Source: Adineta ricciae
Taxonomy: Eukaryota > Rotifera > Eurotatoria > Adinetida > Adinetidae
Reading direction: 5' to 3'
NCBI GenBank assembly: GCA_905250025.1
Contig: CAJNOJ010000325.1
Coordinates: 1 to 64,000, forward strand
Length of the DNA stretch: 64,000 bases
Shown here: in pieces, positions 56,299-64,000 of the stretch
Numbering within the stretch: the stretch's first letter is position 1
How the letters are laid out: every line of letters starts with the position of its first letter
Notes under the pieces: generated by a model
Databases searched by the model: none
What the model saw: only the letters and a program-made list of their open reading frames with translations
What the model was told of the DNA's origin: nothing
Made by a program: the position numbers and the translations under genes

Positions 56299-57832
56299 AT
56301 GTCAGATTACGTTGGAAACAGAAAGATCGATCTTTTTGGAGGACTACAAGCCAGCAATTTGATCGATATTAATCCTAAGTTTACTTGTAACATATGCAAA
56401 CATTTATTGTTATATCCACACCAACTGCTATGTTGCGGAACTGTATTATGCAGGTGGTGCTTGAAAAAAGGTTTATCTAATAGGTAAAAATCGACTTCTG
56501 ACTTACTGTTTCTCACATTGAAATAACCTTTTGTGTAGCGAGCCGTTTGTTTGTCATTTCTGTACGACGAAAGAACAGAAGAAAAGAGTAAGTAGAAAAT
56601 TTGTTTATTTGGGAGATGACTATATTCGATCACTAGGGACTACCGGATCGTGGCGTGGAAAGAGAATTGAAGACAACCATAGTCGCATGCCATTCATGTT
56701 CATGGAGTGGATGTTATCAAAATTATTTGGTAACTTAGTTGTCATAGTCTGAAAATTCGTATCAGAAGAATTTTCTTCTAGGATCATTTACAACAACAGC
56801 ATGCTAATTTTGAATGCATCGATTGTCATGAACGATTCATCGCTGAAAATTCTTTGCAAGAACATCGACACGAAATTTGCGTACATCGATATCTGACATG
56901 TGCATTACCTAATTGCCGAGAATTGGTAAGAATTTGCCAAATTAACATATGTTATGTAAGTAGTGATGTTGTAGGTCAAATGGAATGAGATGAAAGCGCA
57001 CCATCTCAGTAACAAGCACCAAAAATTGTTACTTATGTTCGCTAGAGAGCACATTAATCAAGAATTCAAAAGTGCAGATAATTTAGGAATGATACAGAAT
57101 GAATTTAATGAAGTTTTCAGATCTGTTGAAACTATGTTATCTGTTGTGGACATTTTATCCACCGATTACAAGCGTTTGGTGTCCGACCGAGATGAAATGC
57201 GAACTGCTACCGAAGCACGAGATACGAAATTGAATGAAGTAAGACAGCAAAGCAATGCAAATGATGAACGTATTAAAAGTTTAATCACACTCCAAACTGA
57301 GTCAGAGATTGAATTAGCAAATATCAAACGCATGTGTCAAGATAAACAAATGCTTATGATAGACAACGATTCGATTATAATACTTGAGTTCATTTATCCA
57401 GGTGCAGTATCTTTCTCGCTTGAATCAAAAAAATTCGGAACTTCTCAATATGGTTATGTTTTCACGCTTCGTGTGTGTACAACAAGACAATCTCGTGGCG
57501 AGTACCTCTCCATGTTTGTTACTCTGCACCGTGGAGACTTTGACAACGTGATATCGTTCCCATTTTCCTGTGACATTCATCTTCGTCTGGTAGATCAATC
57601 AAATCGAAATAAGCATATTGAACATATTTTGAGACCTGATCTTAACTCACCTGTAGTTAGTCGACCACGAGATGAAAAGAATGACGAATATGGGATCGTC
57701 GAGTTTTGTTCAATGGACTATTTAAGAGATCCGCAGAGTGTTTACGTTAAAGATGGTCGATTTTTTACTCAAGTGTTTTTCGATTTTCTGAAAAATGACG
57801 AGCAATCATCAACTAAGATGATAATAAACTAG
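56299..57832 (+). CDS. TRAF-like RING/zinc-finger/MATH protein, copy 2
   Basis: Exons 56299-56483, 56539-56587, 56637-56729, 56782-56925 and 56975-57832 have the same lengths as copy 1 and give 442 residues. The RING-like part reads CNICKHLLL and CCGTVLCRWC, again without the usual His. One Cys of the later zinc-finger pairs is changed (HRCLICALPNC in copy 1, HRYLTCALPNC here). The coiled coil and MATH domain (FIYPGAVSFSLES, YGYVFTLRVC) are kept. The frame is open. Confidence 0.87.
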
Positions 57833-58698
57833 AATTTCGTTTTTATTGAAATAAATATCTGAAAAATATCCTTCTCAATAACTTATGTAAAGTATGGATG
57901 TGCAGACTGCAAACGCGCAAATCATCATTTTATACCCATACATCTAAACTTGTTATTTCATCAGCTATTCATATCGTACTGAGTGATATACTGCTCTATC
58001 GGCAATTGTCAACGGATAGAAGCCTGCTGGGAACTTTGAGTTTATTACACTGCATGCTTTTATTTTAAGAGCTTAGACCAATGGTATCTTCATCAGTATA
58101 ATATGTGAAACTTGCTCGTCTTTTATGAGTCCGCGTAAAACATTCGATCGATTGGTTATTTGTAAAAAATGAAGAAATAAAATGATTTGTAAACGAGTAC
58201 TGGTTTCGATCAGATTACTATTGACGTCAATTTATAATTGAACTTCATTTTCCGGTAGAAGTGCAACAGAGCTTATTTCCTCTCTGCACTGCCATTTATT
58301 TTCAACCTTGGATACCTATTATGAACGATGTTGATGATCACCTAAATGCATTGATTTAAAAAAATATCTAAAACGTAATTCAACTATGTGGCCTCTCTCC
58401 GTCATTAGAATCGTCATGTGATGAAGAATGCAAACAATTACTCAGATTGCTTTACTTTTCGAAAATAGCGTAATAAAAAATAATAAAACTCGCGTCTTAT
58501 CTTATCTTGTTAAAAATCAATTTCGAAAGTAATAAATCTTGTTGCATAATACACATGTGATCAACAAAATGTTTCCGACTAAGAAGCTCGATCTGTATTG
58601 AATATGTTCGACGTCATATACTCTGCATGCATCTTAGTACTCAAGGAAGTTGTAAAAAAGCATCATAAAATTGTATTAATCATCCCAAAAGATTCGCC
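57833..58698. other. Intergenic region of copy 2, about 800 bases shorter than copy 1
   Basis: It aligns with 14714-16455 but lacks the segment equivalent to about 15215-16014; the junction is near 58265 (GTGCAACAGAGC). No gene was recognised. Confidence 0.5.
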
Positions 58699-58708
58699 GT
58701 ATATATAC
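58699..58708 (+). promoter_or_regulatory. TATA-like box of the secreted cysteine peptide gene, copy 2
   Basis: GTATATATAC lies 57 bases before the ATG at 58756, as in copy 1. Confidence 0.5.
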
Positions 58709-58755
58709 GCGAGATACATAGCCTTCTATAATCACTTATCTTCCAAGCGTAAGCA

Positions 58756-59103
58756 ATGCTTTCATTGTTTCAAATTCTATTGTTAGGCCTGATTGTCAAT
58801 TTGGCTTTCTGTGCAGTAGGTTGATTTTCTACTATTCTCTTCTAGTCCATTGTCTCTCTGTATTAATAGACTGCAACCATCCATTGTAGCCGAAAAACGC
58901 CCGCTTTCACGTGTCCATCGTGGACTTGTCCAGCAAGAGCTTATCTCGACAGAGAAAAGAAGTATGAAACACATTGCTATAAATATGAACCGGGCCCAAA
59001 TGGAAGAGTAAAATGGTATTACATTACATTGCCCAAAGGAGACAAAGCTTATGTGAGCAATAAGTACTGTTATGGTGTGGTCACTGACAAATGCAAACAA
59101 TAA
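58756..59103 (+). CDS. Small secreted cysteine-containing protein, copy 2
   Basis: Exons 58756-58815 and 58870-59103 give 97 residues with the same signal-peptide exon and all six mature cysteines (TCPSWTCPARAY; HCYKYEPGPNGR; NKYCYGVVTDKCKQ). The frame and the 54-nt intron are kept, which supports a functional small gene. No family assigned. Confidence 0.75.
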
Positions 59104-59232
59104 TACAACTGCATTTTTTTACGAACTACTCTTTTGACGTTTATTCTTGAAAATCAATAAAAATATTCATTATAAGATCATATTTCTTGCTGGAAGGAAA
59201 ACAGAGTTTGCTTGTCACGATGAACACGATTG

Positions 59233-62200
59233 ATGTCAATATTTATCATTGGAGTTGTGTCAAATCTCTTCCTATTCATTCTTTTTTCAATAATTCAGAT
59301 TAGGGCGATGTTGTCAGTTTTCTATGTCATGTTATTCTCATCTATATTGCATGGTTTTCAATCGATTCTCTATGATAAAGATCCTTATGGATACGATTGT
59401 ATACACTATTTCTCAATGGACTTGAGTTTTACTGATATTGTCAAGTATTGCATTCGTCCAGAGAATGAAAATGATTTGCTTGATATTGAGTACAAAGATA
59501 TATCTGAGCCAACAATGACATTTGATGAATTGAGTCGATTAAATGTCACCTCGTCTGATCTTCTTCGTTGGTCGTCAGCCATTGATCTAGTCGAACGATA
59601 CCAAGTTTATCTGGACCATTCAAGTGTATCCAATCGTTCGAATGAAATGTTTATGAATTGCACAAGACCATGGTTTGGATCTCAATGTCAATATTCATAC
59701 GATATGACGATGAGTTTTGATGATATCATATTTCTTTCACCAACATGTTATATCCTTCTACAGTGCAACCGCGGTGATTCGACAATCTGTCTCGACTGGC
59801 GTGAGATTTGCAACGGACAAGTCGATTGTCTTAATGATGGAATTGATGAAATTCGATGTATTGAATTAGAAATGAATGAATGTGACGAAAATGAATATCG
59901 TTGTTATAATGGTTTGTGCATTCCAAAAATATTTCTTGGAGATGAATCAATCGAAGCTGAATGTCTTGATAGTTCTGATTATTTCACTGATTCAACATAT
60001 CGATTGAATTTATTCCACTTTGAAGAATCGCAATGTCGACCAGATCAAGGACAGTTTTCTTGTGGCAATGGGCAATGTGTCGAAGAGCTTCATGAATGTG
60101 CAAATCAACGACATTTAGCATTAATTCAATCAATTAGTGATAAAGGAAATCTTTCCACGAACTGTTGGCAAATAATGGCTTGCCTTAGTAAGATTCTGGA
60201 TGTAGTTGACAATATTCCATGTGATGAAATCTTAGAAACAACTGAAGAATTCGAACGTTGTCATTTTCCAATGGAGTTTCCAACGAAACCCGTTCTCTAC
60301 GGTCATATAAGATTTCTTTATCATCCGAAAAATATTCAGGACATCAACATAAGTTTCGCTCTTCAACCTGACTATATCTGTTTTGATCACAAATTATGTG
60401 ATTTTCTTCAGCCGGACTATCCGATTAGAAACCTCACATGTTTATCAAGTGAACAGATGGGTTTGGGTTCGCATCTTCAATTTACGACGTGGAAATCAAT
60501 GATTGACGCCGTCAAACCATACTTTACCGGTTGTACGACACGACATTACGAAAACGCTCTAGTTGGATTTCCATCAACGTTCTATCGATGCAAGAATTCA
60601 TCGAAATCAATTTCCAAATATCGACTTATGGATGGAATAACTGACTGTCATTTGAATGATGACGAGCAAATCAATGGATCGTGCTGTTTAGACAATCAGA
60701 CTTTACGATTTCAATGTCCGCAAGACAGACAATGTCGCCCATCGTTATATCCACGTGCGAAGTGTCTATGCGATCAAGAAATTCATTTGAATACGATCGG
60801 TTTTTATCAGATCTGTGATCGTATCGATGATTTGCCTTTATTACTAATTGATGGACGGAATCATTCGGATGAAACTGATTGTGAACATTGGGTATGTGAA
60901 AACATGTATACACAATGTGATGACTTTCCAAATTGTGCCAATGGTGAAGATGAAATAAATTGTTTATCCATATATCGAAGCACAACTTTAGATAATGAAA
61001 ACGATACAGAATTATTAGCAATCAATTCCACTGAAGTAGGAATATGTGCTCGTGGTCTATATGTTCCTCATCGATTAGGAATGAATAACTACAGTTACGT
61101 ATGTTTTTGCCCACCAAATTATTATGGTGATCGATGTCAGTATCAAAATCAGCGTGTTAGTCTAACTCTTTCTATAGCTACCGTTGATCGTCCCTTAATC
61201 TATGCAATTGTTATCACGTTAATCGATGATGATCATGATCAAGAAGAAATCCATTCATACCATCAATTAACTTACACAGCCAAAAGTCATTGTGGAAAAC
61301 CATTGAATATCTATCTGTTATATTCGACTAGAGGAAAGAATAGTTCGAAAAACTTTACTATTCGTATTGATGCATTTGATAAAAAGTCAATGACATATCT
61401 ATTGACATGGTATGTAAAGATTCCGTTTGTATTCCTTCCGGTAAATCGCATTGCCGCCTTTTTAACACTACCAACTACTCGACCTTTGCAGCCGGTTCTT
61501 TGCCCACTTCAATGTTCCTACGGAATATGTATGAAATATCATAACGAAGAGCGGTTCTACTGTCGATGTCAGCCGGGTTGGTCTGGTGCACGCTGTGATA
61601 TTCCAATAGATTGTAGCATGTGCGCAGCAGGTTCAATTTGTGTTGGCTCTGTTCAAAATCGACCGATATGTATTTGTCCACATGGAAAATTCGGCTCATT
61701 TTGTCGATTAAAATTAATGTGTCCACATGACCATTGCCAAAATCAAGGTCGTTGTGTCGTCATCGATGAACGCATGATTAATGAGAGTTATGTATGTTTT
61801 TGTTCAGAATCCTATTATGGAGATCGATGTGAATTCGAGAAATCTCGAATTGAAATATCATTTCAAAATATTCAGTTCTCTTCATATTTTCATATTTATT
61901 TGTATTCAGAACCAGATTTTCCTGAACTAAGATCAATTCTGCTGAGAAAACCAACAATGTTTCAAAGCAGTGTTACATTATATTCCGAAGATGAGATTGG
62001 ATTGATTTTTACTAAAATGAATAGTCAATATTATCTAGCTATTCCTCAGAATTCTTCTCCAATTACGATTACTCCAACGCACCAATGTTTCAGTTGGTAT
62101 GAAGTTTTGAATCCAAAATATCGTTCTTTGCCACGAATTCATCGAATGAAGTATTACCATCTTCCATGTCAAGAGAACCGTAATCTTCGATGCTTTATCG

Positions 62201-63396
62201 ATGAATATTACATGTGCTTATGTACTGACGAGCATTACAGTAACTGTTTTCCTTTAAATCATCAATCGATTTTTGAATGCGAAGATAATGTGTATTGCGA
62301 AAATGGTGGTCAATGTTTGCAAGATCAAGCGATATGTTTTGCGAGTATTTTATGTGTATGTAGAGATTGTTTCTTTGGTGATCGCTGTCAATTCTATGCG
62401 AAAGGTATGGGATTGATGTTGGACGATCTATTACGTTATGAAGTTCAACCGAATACGAGTTTTACCCAGCAATTATTGACTGTTCAATTAAGTGCAGTTG
62501 TGATGTTGATTGTGTTTGTTATAGGTTTATTCAATAGTATTTGTGGTTATGTGGTTTTCCATCAACAAATATCGCGCCGTGTTGGCTCAGGTATTTATCT
62601 TCAATCATCATCGATTATTTCAGGTTTAGTTGTTACTTTCTTAATGGTGAAATTTTGCTTTATCGTTTACACTTATATCGATCTATCAATTCATCGCAAT
62701 GTTCTTCGCATAGGATGTCTATTAATTGAACCTTGCCTTCGTTTGCTTCTCTATACGAACCATTGGTTAAATACGTGTGTGGCGATTGAACGAGCTGTTT
62801 TAGTTCTGCAAGGAGTGAATTTCGATAAGAGACGAAGTCGCACTATTGCACGACGAGTTTGTCAGTTGTTGCCGTTGATTATTTTAGCTTCGATGTCTCA
62901 TGAACTTATATATCGAGATTTATTTGAAGATTACGAAGAACGACGTTTTTGGTGTGTACTTCGTTATTCGTTGACTGTAGAAAAATACACGAAAGTTATC
63001 CAATTCATACATTTCGCAGCGCCTTTTACCATCAATTTGATTTCTGCTCTTCTTATCATCATGAATATTACTCGTCAGCGATCAATAATTCGACATCATC
63101 GACGCTATGAACAACAATTACTCGAGCAATTCAATGAACATAAACAACTAGTAATCAGTCCTATTGCGATGGTCGTTCTATTGTTTCCGCGTTTCATTAT
63201 TTCGTTATTATCAGAGTGCGTGAAGGTATCTCGAAAGCCTTGGTTGTATCTTTTTGGATATTTTTTCTCTTTCATTCCGTCATCGTTTGTTTTCTTTATA
63301 TTTGTACTGCCATCGAGCTTGTACCGAACTCAATTTCAAGAATCGATTCATACTTGGCAACAGCGACTTTTCGGAACCACTGAAGCATCAGATTGA
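59233..63396 (+). CDS. LDLa/EGF-rich seven-transmembrane receptor, copy 2
   Basis: A single exon of 1387 residues with no length change from copy 1. All LDLa- and EGF-type cysteine patterns and the seven C-terminal helices are kept (WLNTCVAIERAVLV region identical). Changes cluster in the first 250 residues (for example PENENDLLDIEYKDI against PANESNLFDIAYEDI) and in helices 1-2 (VVMLIVFVIGLFNSICGYVV). The central 300-650 part is nearly identical, so divergence is uneven along the gene. Confidence 0.88.
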   Translation: MSIFIIGVVSNLFLFILFSIIQIRAMLSVFYVMLFSSILHGFQSILYDKDPYGYDCIHYFSMDLSFTDIVKYCIRPENENDLLDIEYKDISEPTMTFDELSRLNVTSSDLLRWSSAIDLVERYQVYLDHSSVSNRSNEMFMNCTRPWFGSQCQYSYDMTMSFDDIIFLSPTCYILLQCNRGDSTICLDWREICNGQVDCLNDGIDEIRCIELEMNECDENEYRCYNGLCIPKIFLGDESIEAECLDSSDYFTDSTYRLNLFHFEESQCRPDQGQFSCGNGQCVEELHECANQRHLALIQSISDKGNLSTNCWQIMACLSKILDVVDNIPCDEILETTEEFERCHFPMEFPTKPVLYGHIRFLYHPKNIQDINISFALQPDYICFDHKLCDFLQPDYPIRNLTCLSSEQMGLGSHLQFTTWKSMIDAVKPYFTGCTTRHYENALVGFPSTFYRCKNSSKSISKYRLMDGITDCHLNDDEQINGSCCLDNQTLRFQCPQDRQCRPSLYPRAKCLCDQEIHLNTIGFYQICDRIDDLPLLLIDGRNHSDETDCEHWVCENMYTQCDDFPNCANGEDEINCLSIYRSTTLDNENDTELLAINSTEVGICARGLYVPHRLGMNNYSYVCFCPPNYYGDRCQYQNQRVSLTLSIATVDRPLIYAIVITLIDDDHDQEEIHSYHQLTYTAKSHCGKPLNIYLLYSTRGKNSSKNFTIRIDAFDKKSMTYLLTWYVKIPFVFLPVNRIAAFLTLPTTRPLQPVLCPLQCSYGICMKYHNEERFYCRCQPGWSGARCDIPIDCSMCAAGSICVGSVQNRPICICPHGKFGSFCRLKLMCPHDHCQNQGRCVVIDERMINESYVCFCSESYYGDRCEFEKSRIEISFQNIQFSSYFHIYLYSEPDFPELRSILLRKPTMFQSSVTLYSEDEIGLIFTKMNSQYYLAIPQNSSPITITPTHQCFSWYEVLNPKYRSLPRIHRMKYYHLPCQENRNLRCFIDEYYMCLCTDEHYSNCFPLNHQSIFECEDNVYCENGGQCLQDQAICFASILCVCRDCFFGDRCQFYAKGMGLMLDDLLRYEVQPNTSFTQQLLTVQLSAVVMLIVFVIGLFNSICGYVVFHQQISRRVGSGIYLQSSSIISGLVVTFLMVKFCFIVYTYIDLSIHRNVLRIGCLLIEPCLRLLLYTNHWLNTCVAIERAVLVLQGVNFDKRRSRTIARRVCQLLPLIILASMSHELIYRDLFEDYEERRFWCVLRYSLTVEKYTKVIQFIHFAAPFTINLISALLIIMNITRQRSIIRHHRRYEQQLLEQFNEHKQLVISPIAMVVLLFPRFIISLLSECVKVSRKPWLYLFGYFFSFIPSSFVFFIFVLPSSLYRTQFQESIHTWQQRLFGTTEASD

Positions 63397-63738
63397 AGAA
63401 TCTTTGTATAGAGACTCGAAATAGGGTGAAATATCACCTGTACTTATCGCGAAGAGCAGCGCACACGTGGAACAAGGGACTGTCGTTTTTTCTTTCTTCT
63501 GATAATGGTCACCCGATTAAAGTATTTAAATTTATTTTTCGTTTTTCTCTTCTGTATGTAGAATATACACGCTGCGAGAAATATCACCAAACTTTTTGCA
63601 TTGTCCTCATAGTGTAAGATTCTTTTGCATATACTTTTCAAGTCTATAGAAATATCAGCTGCGGATTTTAACACAATATTCTATCATTTTATCAAAACGA
63701 TTCTAGTGCACGCTTGTCTTAAAAGTATTGTATTCAGG

Positions 63739-63990
63739 ATGTCGACGTCACGAAAATCATCAGAATCAAATCAGCAAGTTGATGTTGATGCCATGAGCCA
63801 GAAACAACAGCAACAAGCTGATCAATATGCTAATGATGAGATTGAGCAACAACAAACTGGTGAAATCCCTGCGAATACCAAACCGCAGCAACACCAACAA
63901 CCTCAACACAGTCATGAAGTCAATCTGAATGCTATGAGTCAAAAGCAGCAACAACAAGCTGATCAATATGCTGTCGATGAAAGTCAATAG
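63739..63990 (+). CDS. Small hydrophilic Gln-rich repeat protein, copy 2
   Basis: 83 residues with the same two repeats (DAMSQKQQQQADQYANDE, NAMSQKQQQQADQYAVDE). The linker differs (GEIPANTKPQQHQQPQHSHE) and is one residue longer, keeping the frame. It ends ten bases before the window end, so the duplicated block continues outside. Confidence 0.6.
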   Translation: MSTSRKSSESNQQVDVDAMSQKQQQQADQYANDEIEQQQTGEIPANTKPQQHQQPQHSHEVNLNAMSQKQQQQADQYAVDESQ

Positions 63991-64000
63991 TAATATATTC

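Noticed and set aside
1-64000. CRISPR arrays, operons, tRNA or rRNA genes
   Set aside because: None seen; the window is eukaryotic with spliced genes, and no tRNA-like cloverleaf was noticed by eye.

Overview
The window looks like nuclear DNA of a bdelloid rotifer (Adineta/Rotaria type; the genus cannot be decided from sequence alone). It is AT-rich and gene-dense, with very short GT-AG introns (mostly 48-60 nt, some 130-145). It carries families that are expanded in bdelloids: an ADP-ribosyltransferase-TPR protein, FG-GAP and NHL repeat proteins, and a receptor joining LDLa and EGF modules to seven membrane helices. Exon structures were built by hand from splice signals and conserved motifs. 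For every multi-exon gene the exon lengths add up to a whole number of codons.

The dominant feature is a gene block present twice in the same orientation: copy 1 at about 3587-21755 and copy 2 at about 47160-63990, still matching at the window end. The order in both is glycosyltransferase-like (-), calpain (-), helical-TIR-SAM protein (-), CDGSH iron-sulfur protein (+), NTF2/SnoaL-like protein (-), RING-MATH TRAF-like protein (+), small secreted cysteine peptide (+), LDLa/EGF/7TM receptor (+) and a Gln-rich repeat protein (+). Coding parts differ by a few percent and intergenic parts by more, with many indels. The copy 2 edge has a single n, a short fold-back and a tandem repeat. The block may therefore be a true segmental duplication or two haplotypes joined by the assembler.

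Region by region: 1-2800 holds a small secreted protein and a UDP-glycosyltransferase relic. 2805-21755 is block copy 1, in which the glycosyltransferase and calpain each carry one in-frame stop. 21756-46300 is present once. It holds a kynureninase-like PLP enzyme without introns and with two in-frame stops, a C2H2 zinc-finger gene, a deaminase, a flavin amine oxidase, a GPCR relic, a MINPP-like histidine phosphatase, an FG-GAP membrane protein, two genes sharing an N-terminal domain (one with ART and TPR parts), and an NHL-EGF membrane protein with one in-frame stop. 46760-47132 is repeat-rich. 47134-64000 is block copy 2, in which the calpain is open.

A working reading is that the block groups possible stress or innate-response genes (TIR, TRAF-like, calpain, NEET-type, receptor). 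That is inference from domain content. What is shown directly is the colinear pair of copies, a small inverted-repeat element present in only one copy with a matching empty site in the other, and several genes that are open apart from one or two stop codons.
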